A stretch of 64,000 nt of DNA, taken from NCBI RefSeq assembly GCF_042683125.1, contig NZ_JBHUIY010000023.1, positions 1 through 64,000 on the forward strand, in the 5' to 3' direction. Below the pieces are notes generated by a model. That model had not been told where the DNA came from, did no database searches, and was given only the letters and a program-made list of their open reading frames with translations. The position numbers and the translations under genes were made by a program. Origin of the DNA: Phaeospirillum tilakii. Lineage in GTDB: Bacteria; Pseudomonadota; Alphaproteobacteria; Rhodospirillales; Magnetospirillaceae. Below, in pieces: positions 26,801 to 35,203 of this stretch (its first letter is position 1; each line of letters opens with the position of its first letter).

Positions 26801-26815
26801 TCATAACCATTATGA
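26801..26815. promoter_or_regulatory. Perfect palindrome, candidate regulator operator
   Basis: TCATAACCATTATGA is a perfect 6-bp inverted repeat with a 3-bp spacer, in the AT-rich centre of the divergent region between the acyl-CoA dehydrogenase block and the thiolase gene. It sits just upstream of the minus -35. A MarR/BadR-like protein encoded in the same block is the natural candidate ligand. The half-site ATAATGG/CCATTAT recurs at 38271. Confidence 0.5.
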
Positions 26816-26893
26816 CGGCAACTATTTCATTGACCGAAAGGTTGCCGGTTGCGTAGCCTCGGCGACGGTTCCCCCGCGCAGGAGCATTCCGCG

Positions 26894-28087
26894 ATGAGCA
26901 AGGACGGCGCCTTTCCCCGCGTCAGGATCCCCTACGGCACCTGGGGCAGCAGCTTCTTCCCGGCCTGGCAAAGCTCGCCGCTGGCCGAGGTCAATATCGG
27001 CCAGGCCGCCGGCGAGGCGATGGCGCTGATCCTGGGGCGGCGCCGGGTGCCGGCCCGGGCGCTGGAGTATCTGGTGATCGGCTCGACCGTGCCGTGGCAC
27101 TGGAAGTTCTGGACCGCGCCGCTGGTGTCGTCCTGCCTGGGCCACCGCCTGCCCGGCTGTCACGTCGAACAGGCCTGCGCCACCGGCCTCCAGGCCATCG
27201 CGGTCGCCGCGCTCGAGGTGCAGGGCGGCGGCAACGACGCGGTCGGGGTGCTGACCTTCGACCGCACCAGCGATTCCCCCGCCGGGGTCTTCCCCGAACG
27301 GCGCGGCCCGCAGCGCACCGCGGTGCTGTCCGACGTATGGGACAATTTCGGCTTCGATCCGGCCACCGGCGGCTCGATGCTGGCGGCGGCGGGCAAGGCG
27401 GCGCGGCGGCACCGGCTCGACCGGCGCGAGATCGACGAGATCACCCTGTGTCGCTACCAGCAATATTTCGCGGCGCGGGAGCGCGGCTTCCTCGATCGGG
27501 TGCTGGTGCCGCTCGACCTGCTGACCAGCGCCGGCCGCCCGGCCGGGCGGGTGGCCGAGGATACCGGGGTGAAGATGGTGACGCTCGACGGGCTGCGGGC
27601 GATGCCCGAACTCGACAGTTGCGTCACCGCCGGCGGCCAGACCCATCCGGCCGACGGCATCGCCACCCTGCTGGTGACCAGCCCGGACAAGGCGCGCGAC
27701 CTGAGCCCGCGCCCGGAGATCGAGATCCGGCTGATCGCCAAGGTCGATGTCCGCACCGGCCCCGGCCTGATGCCCGAGGCCCCGGCGCTGGCGGTGCAAA
27801 AGCTGCTGCGCCAGACCGGCCTCGGCATCGACCAGATCGCGGTGATCAAGAGCCACAACCCCTTCACCGTCAACGACGCGATCTTCTCGAAGCTGCTCGG
27901 GGTCGATTGGCGGGCGGTCAACCGCACCGGCTCGTCGCTGGTGTGGGGCCATCCGCAGGGGCCGACCCTGACCCGCATCGTGATCGAGGCGCTGGAGGAG
28001 GCGGTCGAGTTGGGCGGCGGCTATGTGCTGGTGATGGGATGCGCCGCCGGCGATGTCGGCATCGCCGGCCTGTTCCTGGTGAGCTGA
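26894..28087 (+). CDS. Divergent thiolase (acyl-CoA acetyltransferase)
   Basis: 397 residues from the ATG at 26894 (GGAGC upstream); an earlier in-frame ATG at 26849 has no ribosome site. Thiolase features: nucleophile C95 in VEQACATGLQ, a His in KSHNPFTVND in place of NEAFA, WGHPQGPT for the GHP motif, and MGCAAGDVG for the terminal Cys loop. The unusual N-terminus (PYGTWGSSFF) differs from standard thiolases. Expected to cleave 3-oxoacyl-CoA, possibly 3-oxopimelyl-CoA to glutaryl-CoA and acetyl-CoA; the substrate is inferred from context. Confidence 0.82.
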   Translation: MSKDGAFPRVRIPYGTWGSSFFPAWQSSPLAEVNIGQAAGEAMALILGRRRVPARALEYLVIGSTVPWHWKFWTAPLVSSCLGHRLPGCHVEQACATGLQAIAVAALEVQGGGNDAVGVLTFDRTSDSPAGVFPERRGPQRTAVLSDVWDNFGFDPATGGSMLAAAGKAARRHRLDRREIDEITLCRYQQYFAARERGFLDRVLVPLDLLTSAGRPAGRVAEDTGVKMVTLDGLRAMPELDSCVTAGGQTHPADGIATLLVTSPDKARDLSPRPEIEIRLIAKVDVRTGPGLMPEAPALAVQKLLRQTGLGIDQIAVIKSHNPFTVNDAIFSKLLGVDWRAVNRTGSSLVWGHPQGPTLTRIVIEALEEAVELGGGYVLVMGCAAGDVGIAGLFLVS

Positions 28088-28099
28088 GGAGAGCGGATC

Positions 28100-30181
28100 A
28101 TGCGGAGAGCGATGCGGAAATCGACCCTGGAAACGCTGGGCCTCGGCTCGGTGCTCGACATCTTCCGCCGGGGCGGGCTGCCGGTGACGGCGGCGGCGCT
28201 GGTCGATCAGGTGTTCGGCCCGCCGGAGGCGCGCGGCTGTCTGGTGGTGTCGGGCGGCAACGGCGTGGTCGGCGCCGGCAAGGTGATGCAGTTCGCCAGC
28301 CGGCTCGAACCCTACGGGGTGCCGGTGGTGGCGCTTGACTTCCCCGGCGGCACCGGGCTGGCGCGGGAATATGACGGACTCGCGCGCGGCTTCGGCCCGG
28401 CGCGGGCGGCGCGGATCATGAGCAGCGTGATCCAGCTCGGCTATGACGGCACCAGCCTGCCCCCCGCCCTCGCCGCGCTGCGCCCGCGCGTGCTGATCGA
28501 GGCGATCCCCGAACTGCTGGAGGTCAAGCGGGCGCATTACGCGTTGTTCCGCGCCGCCTTTCCCGAGATCGAGATCCGCTCGGTCACCTCGGGCTTTCCG
28601 GCGCGGGAACTGGGGGTGGCGGTGGCCCATCCCGCCTATCCCCACGCCGTCAACAAGGTGTGGGAGGTGGTCGAGCCCGCCCCCAGCCCGCTGACCCAAC
28701 TGATGTGGGCGCTGGGGCTGGTGCCGATGCGGATGGAGGACCATTGGTCGTTCGTGCTCGACGTGCTGTTCTGCGGGGCGATGCAGGCCGCCTGCCGCGC
28801 CCACGACGCCACCAACCTGCCGCCGTGGAAGCTCGACAAATGGGTGCGCCGGCTGCTGGGGCCGAACCCGTTCCGCGCCCATGACGCGATCGGGGCCAAG
28901 GGGGCGACCTTCCTGACTTGGTCGTGCCTCGACCATCTCGCCCGCGAATACGGCCCGCTGTTCGCCCCGGCCCCGGTCCTGGTCGAACACAAGGACAGCG
29001 GCCAGGACTGGTACCCGCCCAACCATTTCCGCCCGGTGATCGACTGGCCGCTCGACCCGGCCGGGCAGGAGGAGATCGAGGCCCGCCTGCTCGGGCCGGT
29101 GGTGCAGATGCTGACGCTGATCCTGGCCGAGCGGCGCGCCGGCCTGCCCGAGATCAACGCCATCGGCGAACTGTGCGCCCAGTTCGCACGCGGCGCGGTG
29201 GCGCTGGCGCGGGGGCTGGGGCGCGAGCGGGTGGTGGCCCTGGTCGAGCGTTACCACGCCCTCGACCAGGCCGCCGCCGCCAGCCCGTGGCACCCCGAGG
29301 CGCTGGCCGCGCTCGACGGCCCCGAGGGGCTTCAGCTCTACGTCAATGCCGAGCATGACGGCACGGTCGGGGTGATCAGCCTCGGCCGCGAGAGCTACAA
29401 TTGGGACGTCGATGCCGAACTCAACCGCGCCCTCGACTGGCTGCGGGCCGAGGGGATCGCCCGGGTGATCGTCACCGGCGATTTCCACCTCGCGCCCCAG
29501 ATGGTCGGGGCCGACACCGCCGACTTCCACCCCGCTTTGGGCGACGCGGCGCGCGGGGCGGCGCTGTCGCGGGCCTGGACCGCCACCGCCCGCCGCCTGC
29601 ATGACGAATTCGCCGTCTCGGTCGGGCTGATCAACGGCAAACGCTGCCTGGGCGGCTTCCTCGAACTGATGAGCCATTGCCATACCCTGATCGCCGCCGA
29701 GGGGGCCGAGTTGGGGATGCCGGAGGTGACCCTGCCGGTGGTACCGGGGATGGAAGGCTGCCACTGGCCGTTCCGCCGCGCCGAGCCGCGCCACTGGCCC
29801 GATCTGCTGCGCCTGCTGCTGGAGGGGACCAGCGTCCGCGCCGCCGACACGGTCGGCTGGCTGACCGACGCCGCCGCCCCGCTCGACGCGGCGATCGCCC
29901 TGGCCTGGGCGGTGGCCCGGGGCGATCGGACCCTGCCCCGCCGGCCGCTGGCCGCCGGCCCGCTGAGCGGGCTGCTTGAGCGGATGCCGCCGCTGTCGCC
30001 CGCCACCGGCCCGGCGCTGGCGGCGGGACGGGCGGCGATCCTCGACGCGATCCGCCAGTGCGGCGCGGTGCCGCTCGATCAGGCGCAGGAGCTCCAGGCC
30101 GAGTTGTCGGCCCGCTTCCTCGCCTCGGCCGAATGCCGCAGCGGGCGGATCGGCGCCGCCTACGCCAAGACCGCCGCCTAG
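28100..30181 (+). CDS. 3-hydroxyacyl-CoA dehydrogenase/enoyl-CoA hydratase fusion (dehydrogenase first)
   Basis: 693 residues, 12 bp after the thiolase. The N-terminal half is a 3-hydroxyacyl-CoA dehydrogenase: Rossmann loop SGGNGVVGAG (about 51-60), IEAIPELLEVKR, SVTSGFPARELG, and the His-containing AHPAYPHAVNKVWEVVEP; its C-terminal domain reads MEDHWSFVLDVL to NPFRAHDAIGAKG. The C-terminal half (about 410-600) is a crotonase with INGKRCLGGFLELMSHCHTL and GMPEVTLPVVPGMEG, which keep both Glu positions. Domain order matches FadN, the reverse of FadB. It would hydrate and oxidise enoyl-CoA intermediates for the adjacent thiolase. Confidence 0.85.
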   Translation: MRRAMRKSTLETLGLGSVLDIFRRGGLPVTAAALVDQVFGPPEARGCLVVSGGNGVVGAGKVMQFASRLEPYGVPVVALDFPGGTGLAREYDGLARGFGPARAARIMSSVIQLGYDGTSLPPALAALRPRVLIEAIPELLEVKRAHYALFRAAFPEIEIRSVTSGFPARELGVAVAHPAYPHAVNKVWEVVEPAPSPLTQLMWALGLVPMRMEDHWSFVLDVLFCGAMQAACRAHDATNLPPWKLDKWVRRLLGPNPFRAHDAIGAKGATFLTWSCLDHLAREYGPLFAPAPVLVEHKDSGQDWYPPNHFRPVIDWPLDPAGQEEIEARLLGPVVQMLTLILAERRAGLPEINAIGELCAQFARGAVALARGLGRERVVALVERYHALDQAAAASPWHPEALAALDGPEGLQLYVNAEHDGTVGVISLGRESYNWDVDAELNRALDWLRAEGIARVIVTGDFHLAPQMVGADTADFHPALGDAARGAALSRAWTATARRLHDEFAVSVGLINGKRCLGGFLELMSHCHTLIAAEGAELGMPEVTLPVVPGMEGCHWPFRRAEPRHWPDLLRLLLEGTSVRAADTVGWLTDAAAPLDAAIALAWAVARGDRTLPRRPLAAGPLSGLLERMPPLSPATGPALAAGRAAILDAIRQCGAVPLDQAQELQAELSARFLASAECRSGRIGAAYAKTAA

Positions 30182-30182
30182 G

Positions 30183-30221
30183 GTGGGCTGCCGCCCACGC
30201 CCGCCCGGGGCGATGCCCCGG
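30183..30221. repeat. Paired hairpins (REP-like) between convergent genes
   Basis: Two perfect hairpins: GTGGGC-TGCC-GCCCAC (30183-30198) and CCGGGGC-GAT-GCCCCGG (30205-30221), followed by CCCCCTTTGTTTTTT. Similar pairs occur at 39551, 40639 and 48976, all next to gene ends. The T tract makes it a plausible terminator of the fusion gene on +. Confidence 0.6.
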
Positions 30222-30234
30222 ACCCCCTTTGTTT

Positions 30235-30435
30235 TTTCGGTTCATCACCGGATCCCGGGGGAAAAAGCAGGTCATGGCCGGGCTTGACCCGGCCATCTCC
30301 GTGTCAGCGCGGAGCAAGGCGCCAAGTGGCTCCCATCGATGCGCGGTTCAAGTCCGCGCATGACGGAAAAAGAGTGGCCGGGCAACAGACTCAGGCGGCG
30401 AGGCGTTCCAGCTTGCGATGGCGAAACGCCCCCGT
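30235..30435 (+). repeat. Copy 1 of a 201-bp tandem duplication
   Basis: This copy matches 30436-30636 almost base for base at an offset of 201. It starts at TTTTCGGTTCATCACC and contains the palindrome CATGGCCGGGCTTGACCCGGCCAT split around CTTGA. It ends in the reverse complement of about the last 13 codons of bcrD (GGCGGCGAGGCGTTCC onward). No gene starts in it. It occupies most of the 412-bp space between the fusion gene and bcrD. Confidence 0.9.
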
Positions 30436-30636
30436 TTTCGGTTCATCACCGAATCCCGGGGAAATAGAAGCAGGTCATGGCCGGGCTTGACCCGGCCATC
30501 CACCTGTCAGCGCGGGGCAAGGCGCCAAGTGGCTCCCATCGATGCGCGGATCACGTCCGCGCATGACGGAAAAAGAGCGGTCGGGCAACAGGCTCAGGCG
30601 GCGAGGCGTTCCAGCTTGCGATGGCGGAACGCCCCC
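30436..30636 (+). repeat. Copy 2 of the 201-bp tandem duplication, overlapping the bcrD 3' end
   Basis: Second copy of the unit. Its right 43 bp are the true 3' end of bcrD (stop at 30594-30596). Differences from copy 1 are scattered substitutions and a small length change near CCCGGGG. The internal pieces TGCGCGGA-TCACG-TCCGCGCA and GGCCGGG-CTTGA-CCCGGCC are hairpins. A related partial sequence lies at 48853-48910. Confidence 0.9.
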
Positions 30637-31427
30637 CACAATGCGGCGCCGATCGCTCCGGCATAGAGCGAGTCGGGGTGGCCGACCGCTTCCAGACCGA
30701 CCTGTTCCCCGGCCAGCGCCTCGTTGAGAGCGGCGACCAGCCCGTCATCGAGGGCGAGGCCGCCGGTCATCAGCACCCGCCCCTCGGCGGCGCCGACCGA
30801 TTTCAGCAGCTTGGCGAGCCGCACCGCCATCGATTGATGGATCCCCTTCAGGATGTTGGCGGCGGAGATGCCGCGCGACACCATGTTGATCACGTCGGTC
30901 TCGGCCAGCACCGCGCAGATCGACGACACCTTTTCCGGCGCGTCGGCGGTGCGCGACAGCGCGCCGATCTCGTCCTGGGCGATGCCGAGATAGCGGGCGA
31001 TGTTCTCAAGGAACTGGCCCGAGCCCGAGGCGCACTGGCTGGTCATCTTGTAGGACAGCACCTTGCCGCCGTCGTCGATCCGGATCGCCCTTCCGTTGAG
31101 GGCGCCGACATCGAGCACCGCCCGCGCCGCCGGGTCGAGGAACGCCGCGCCCCGGCCATGGGTGGTCATCGAATAGAAATGGCCGGTGGCGAAGGACAGG
31201 CTTTCGGCGTCGCCGGTCGAGGCGACATAGGCGACCTGATCGGCGGCGACACCGGCCTGGGCCAGCAGGGCGTGGAAGCCCTCCTCCGCCAGCCGGAACG
31301 GATCGCGGCTGCGGATGCGGGCGGTGTCGCGCGCCAGCCATTCGGCGCGCTCGCCCTCGACCCGGAACAGCACGCTCTTGACGCAGCCGGCGCCGATATC
31401 GATGCCGGCGGTGAGGATCGCGGTCAT
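30594..31427 (-). CDS. bcrD: Benzoyl-CoA reductase subunit BcrD/BadG-type (ASKHA ATPase)
   Basis: 277 residues. ASKHA ATPase with phosphate loop GIDIGAGCVKSV, DVGALNGRA, and cluster-ligand Cys in SQCASGSGQFLE and SSICAVLAETDV; MTGGLALDDGL closes the fold. With BcrA it forms the ATP-hydrolysing electron activator bridging a [4Fe-4S] cluster that drives electrons into the BcrBC core. It is last in the operon, and its 3' end is duplicated downstream. Confidence 0.93.
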   Translation of the reverse strand: MTAILTAGIDIGAGCVKSVLFRVEGERAEWLARDTARIRSRDPFRLAEEGFHALLAQAGVAADQVAYVASTGDAESLSFATGHFYSMTTHGRGAAFLDPAARAVLDVGALNGRAIRIDDGGKVLSYKMTSQCASGSGQFLENIARYLGIAQDEIGALSRTADAPEKVSSICAVLAETDVINMVSRGISAANILKGIHQSMAVRLAKLLKSVGAAEGRVLMTGGLALDDGLVAALNEALAGEQVGLEAVGHPDSLYAGAIGAALWGAFRHRKLERLAA

Positions 31428-31445
31428 GGGATCTCCTTTCCTGGC

Positions 31446-32735
31446 TCAGGCGGCGGCGCGGACGGCGAAGGCCGCCCCGCCCAGTGCGCCGGTGTAGATC
31501 GAATCGGGGTCGATGTTGATCTGGACCTCGCCGTAATTGTCGCGGATCAGGCCGCGCAGTTCGTTCACCGCCGCTTCGTTCTTGGCGACGCCGCCGGTGA
31601 AGGTGAACTGGTCGCGCACCCCGCCGGCCCGGCTGAGGATCGACATCGCCCGCAGCATGATGGCCCGGTGCAGCCCGGCCAGGATGTCCTCGCGCTTCTC
31701 GCCCAAGGCCAGCCGGTCGCGCAGCTCGGCCCCGGCGAACACGGTGCAGGTCGAATTGATCCGCACCTGCCGGGTGGCGTTGCTGGCCAGCGGCCCCAGT
31801 TCGTGCAGGCCGATGTTCATCTCGTCGGCGATGTAGCCGAGATAGCGGCCGCAGCCGGCGGCGCAGCGGTCGTTCATCTGGAAATTCTCGACGATGCCGT
31901 CGGCATCGACCTGGATCCCCTTGGTGTCCTGGCCGCCGATGTCGAGCACGGTGCGGGTGCCGGGATACATGATGTGGGCGCCGAGGCCGTGGCAGAGGAT
32001 CTCGGAGCGGATCTGTTCCTTGGGGAAGGGCAGCCGGACCCGGCCATAGCCGGTGCCGACCACATGCGCCTCCTCCAGCGGGATCGCCAGCGCCGCCCGC
32101 ACCGGGGCGGCCAGATCGGTCCCGCCCGCCGCGCCGCGTTCGAGGGCGCGCAGGAACTTGTCCTCCATCGCGCCGGCGGGGGGCCGGTTCTCGACCGCGA
32201 TGATCGACTTGTCATAGAGGTTGAGCAGCAGGTCGAACGGCAGCCCGGCGGCGCGGCACACCGCCTCGCCCTCGGTCATGAACGCCGCCCCGGCGAGGTC
32301 GCGGAAGAAGTCGGACTTGCGCCGCACCCCGGGGGCGTAGAGCGCGGCCGAGCCCGCGCGCAGCCGGGCGAACACCGCCGCCAGCGCCTCGGCCACCGCC
32401 CGTTCCCGGCCGGAAAAGCGCGGCCCGCGCACCGCCTCGGCGCAGGTGCGTTCGAGGTCGTCGAGCTGTTCGAGGAACTGGATGTGGCGGAAATGACGTT
32501 CGAGGTCGGCCAGGATCGTCTCGACCCGCCCGGCCAGCGCCGGTACCCCGGCCAGGGCGCGGCGGAACAGGGTCAGGCGGGTATCGATCAGCGCCTCCTG
32601 CTTCGACACCAGCGCGGCGGTGTCGTAGTTCGAGCGCGAATTGGTGATGCCCCGGCCCAGCACCTGGCTGTTTTCGTCCATCACCACCGCCTTGGTGGTG
32701 GTCGAGCCGAGATCGATTCCGATGAAGCAGCGCAT
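31446..32735 (-). CDS. bcrA: Benzoyl-CoA reductase subunit BcrA/BadF-type (ASKHA ATPase)
   Basis: 429 residues from the ATG at 32735; an ATG at 32744 overlaps the GAGGAGG ribosome site and is rejected. Motifs: GIDLGSTTTKAVVMD, DIGGQDTKGIQ, cluster Cys in DRCAAGCGRYLG and NSTCTVFAGAE, and FTGGVAKNEA. About 150 residues longer than BcrD through an inserted helical region (about 40-170). Pairs with BcrD as the ATP-dependent reductase activator; 18 bp before bcrD. Confidence 0.94.
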   Translation of the reverse strand: MRCFIGIDLGSTTTKAVVMDENSQVLGRGITNSRSNYDTAALVSKQEALIDTRLTLFRRALAGVPALAGRVETILADLERHFRHIQFLEQLDDLERTCAEAVRGPRFSGRERAVAEALAAVFARLRAGSAALYAPGVRRKSDFFRDLAGAAFMTEGEAVCRAAGLPFDLLLNLYDKSIIAVENRPPAGAMEDKFLRALERGAAGGTDLAAPVRAALAIPLEEAHVVGTGYGRVRLPFPKEQIRSEILCHGLGAHIMYPGTRTVLDIGGQDTKGIQVDADGIVENFQMNDRCAAGCGRYLGYIADEMNIGLHELGPLASNATRQVRINSTCTVFAGAELRDRLALGEKREDILAGLHRAIMLRAMSILSRAGGVRDQFTFTGGVAKNEAAVNELRGLIRDNYGEVQINIDPDSIYTGALGGAAFAVRAAA

Positions 32736-32749
32736 CGCGGGCATCCTCC

Positions 32750-34033
32750 TCAAGCAGCCTGACCGAGCGAGCGGCGCTTCTGCTCGATCATCTGGAAATA
32801 GCTTTCCAGCCGGTTCTTGACGTTGGCGGCGGAGAAATAGCGGGGATCGACCAGATCGGTCTCGATGAAGGCGCCAGGGCGGCCGGTGCGGCGCTCGACC
32901 TCCTTCATGATCATCAACTGGCCGGCCGAGAAGCTGTTGCAGCTCTTGATCGAGTTGATCAGCAGGCCGTCGGCCTCGTATTCCTCGACATAGCGGGCGA
33001 GCAGATCGACCCGGGTCGGCAGGCTGCGGTTGGTGTAGCAACCGAGGCAGTAATCGGCGAGCGATTCGAGCGGGTGGTCGGGGTCGTGGCGGAAGCCCTG
33101 GTCGTAAAGGCCGCCGACCTTGGTGTAGCTTGATGCCACCACCACCGCGCCCTCGTCGCTGAACATCTGCCAGAACTCGCGGAAGCTGGTCCAGTTGGGC
33201 GGGCCCTCGACCACCAGCCGGTATTTCTGCCGGTCGAACGAACTGCCGTCGGGCAGCACCGGCCCCTGGCCGGCGGCGATCCGCGCCTCGACCTCGCCCC
33301 GCAGCGCCTGATAATAGGCCACCGCCTCGGGGGTGCCGCGAAAGGCGGTGAAGATCGGGCCGATGTAATAGACCCCGCCGAAATAGGCGTCGATCGGCGA
33401 GGGCTTGCGCTTGCCCTGTTCCAGGCACCACACCAGATCATCCTCGGCCCGGGCCGAGGCGCGCAGATGCTCGCGCAGCTGGTCGATGTCGAATTTCACC
33501 CCCGACACCTGCTCGAGGCCGGGGATGATCACCTCCTGCAACTGGCGGACGACGTAGTCGCGCATGTTGCGGGTGGTGTGGCCGTCGCCCTCGTAGGGGA
33601 CATGCAGCATCAGGGTCGGGCATTGGTACTGCGACCGCAGCAGCTCGAACCATTTCATGAAGGTGTAGCAGCCGGTATAGGACAGCAGCAGCACGTCCGG
33701 CACCGGGAACGGCCGGCCGTTGGGGGCGATCGCCCCCTTGCCCATCATGCCGATGTCGGCCTTGACGTAGGTGCAGACATCCTCGGAATGGCCGCGCTTC
33801 TCCGCCTCCATGATGTAGTCGCCCGACCGCTTGCGCATGCCGTTCTGGATCGCGTTGATCTCGGGCAGATTGTTGACCAAGCCGAAACACATCAGCAATT
33901 CGTTGAGGTTGCCGGGAACGAAGGTCGAGGCCACCTTGCGCCCGGTCTCGTGCTTGGAGGTGATCGCGTCGTAATTGCGGGCGATCAGCTCCTTTTGCAG
34001 CAGCATCGACGGTTCCTTGACGATCGCGCTCAT
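32750..34033 (-). CDS. bcrB: Benzoyl-CoA reductase subunit BcrB/BadE-type
   Basis: 427 residues of the HgdC/BcrB family. Candidate Fe-S ligand Cys lie in LSYTGCYTFMKW, DYCLGCYTNRSLPTR and SIKSCNSFSAGQ. Catalytic core subunit that, with BcrC, reduces benzoyl-CoA to cyclohexa-1,5-diene-1-carbonyl-CoA. It lies 14 bp before bcrA and 4 bp after bcrC. Confidence 0.94.
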   Translation of the reverse strand: MSAIVKEPSMLLQKELIARNYDAITSKHETGRKVASTFVPGNLNELLMCFGLVNNLPEINAIQNGMRKRSGDYIMEAEKRGHSEDVCTYVKADIGMMGKGAIAPNGRPFPVPDVLLLSYTGCYTFMKWFELLRSQYQCPTLMLHVPYEGDGHTTRNMRDYVVRQLQEVIIPGLEQVSGVKFDIDQLREHLRASARAEDDLVWCLEQGKRKPSPIDAYFGGVYYIGPIFTAFRGTPEAVAYYQALRGEVEARIAAGQGPVLPDGSSFDRQKYRLVVEGPPNWTSFREFWQMFSDEGAVVVASSYTKVGGLYDQGFRHDPDHPLESLADYCLGCYTNRSLPTRVDLLARYVEEYEADGLLINSIKSCNSFSAGQLMIMKEVERRTGRPGAFIETDLVDPRYFSAANVKNRLESYFQMIEQKRRSLGQAA

Positions 34034-34037
34034 GGTC

Positions 34038-35201
34038 TCAGCTCCACAGCTTGATGGAATCGGCGAAGGTGCCGGCCTGTTCGCGGATCGGCTGCATCTG
34101 GCCGGAATTCTCGGCGTATTTGAAGGCGATGTGGGGAATGCCGGCCTCGGTCAGCCGGTGGCAGATCATCGGCCGGTCGAGCAAAGCCGGGTCGCAGAAG
34201 CTGGGGCTGGCATAGATCACCCCCTCGGCGCCGCAATCGCGCACCCGGTCGAGATGGAACCGGCCCTTGTCGGCCTCGACCGGGACATATTTGCAGGCGG
34301 TCTCGACCGAATGGCCGAGATAGGCGTCGCTGAGCGCCTGGAGCGGATCGCCCTCGGTGGCGACGTCGGCGGTGAGGAAGCGGTTGACCAGGGCGTAATC
34401 GTCCTCGACCACGTAGCAGCCGGCCATCTCGATCGAGCGGATCAGCGCCAGCGGCGGCTGTTCGCAAAACGAACCGTAGATCGCCACCCGGACATTGTCG
34501 CGGCGGGGCCGGGCCTCGGCGGCGATCGCGGCGAGATAGTCGGCCAGCAGCCGGTTGTGCTCCTCGACCGGCATCATCAGCCCGGCCCGCATCAGCACGT
34601 AAACGTCGGCGGCCGGGGCCCGCCACGGCTCGGCGGCGCGGGCGGCGTAGACCGCGCGCACCAGCCGGCGGTTGTCGTTGTAGAGCGCGATCGAGGCGCG
34701 GAGCGCCGCCTCCTCGATCGGGCGGCCGGTCAGCGCCGCCAGCCCGTCGCGCAGTTCGCGCAGTTCCTCGACGTAATAGGCGCCGCCGACCGCCGGATCG
34801 AAATTCTGCGGGGTGTCGAAGAACTTGCTCCACACCCCGGGGAACATCAGCTTCCACATCCCCGACAGATTGCGGATCACGTCGCAGACGAACGGGAACA
34901 GCATGCCATCGACGAAATCGAGCCGGCCGCTGACCCCCAGCTCGACGGTCGAGCGCGGGATGCGGCAGATGTAGCTCTGATAATAGGCGTCGCCGTGGAT
35001 CACCTCGACCCGGTCGCCGCCGCCGAACAGGCCGAGCGGCAGGCAGCCGGCGGCATGGATCAGTTCGAGCGGGACATAGACCGGCAGGAAGCCGATCACC
35101 TTGCGCCCCGGCGCCGCCGCCTTCCAGGCGCGGGCATGGGCGAAGTCGAGGTCGTCGTGGATCTGCTGGCAATGCGCGATGATGTCGGCGGACTGGGTCA
35201 T
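34038..35201 (-). CDS. bcrC: Benzoyl-CoA reductase subunit BcrC/BadD-type
   Basis: 387 residues from the ATG at 35201. Family features: IHAAGCLPLGLFGG, SYICRIPRSTVELG, YGSFCEQPPL and YASPSFCDPALLDRP, supplying candidate cluster Cys, and the ending HIAFKYAENSGQMQPIREQ. Together with BcrB it is the substrate-reducing core. Only 2 bp separate it from dch. Confidence 0.94.
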   Translation of the reverse strand: MTQSADIIAHCQQIHDDLDFAHARAWKAAAPGRKVIGFLPVYVPLELIHAAGCLPLGLFGGGDRVEVIHGDAYYQSYICRIPRSTVELGVSGRLDFVDGMLFPFVCDVIRNLSGMWKLMFPGVWSKFFDTPQNFDPAVGGAYYVEELRELRDGLAALTGRPIEEAALRASIALYNDNRRLVRAVYAARAAEPWRAPAADVYVLMRAGLMMPVEEHNRLLADYLAAIAAEARPRRDNVRVAIYGSFCEQPPLALIRSIEMAGCYVVEDDYALVNRFLTADVATEGDPLQALSDAYLGHSVETACKYVPVEADKGRFHLDRVRDCGAEGVIYASPSFCDPALLDRPMICHRLTEAGIPHIAFKYAENSGQMQPIREQAGTFADSIKLWS

Positions 35202-35203
35202 GG

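Noticed and set aside
30235..30636. A possible CRISPR-like repeat array
   Set aside because: Only two units of 201 bp without short spacer-repeat periodicity, and no cas gene.
30284..30666. Short plus-strand frames in the space after the fusion gene
   Set aside because: They are repeated in both copies of the 201-bp duplication and read through palindromes; they are repeat sequence, not genes.
31446..35201. Reading bcrABCD as a 2-hydroxyacyl-CoA dehydratase with its activator
   Set aside because: Two different ASKHA subunits are present, both core subunits match the benzoyl-CoA reductase pattern, and Had/Oah/Dch precede them in one operon.
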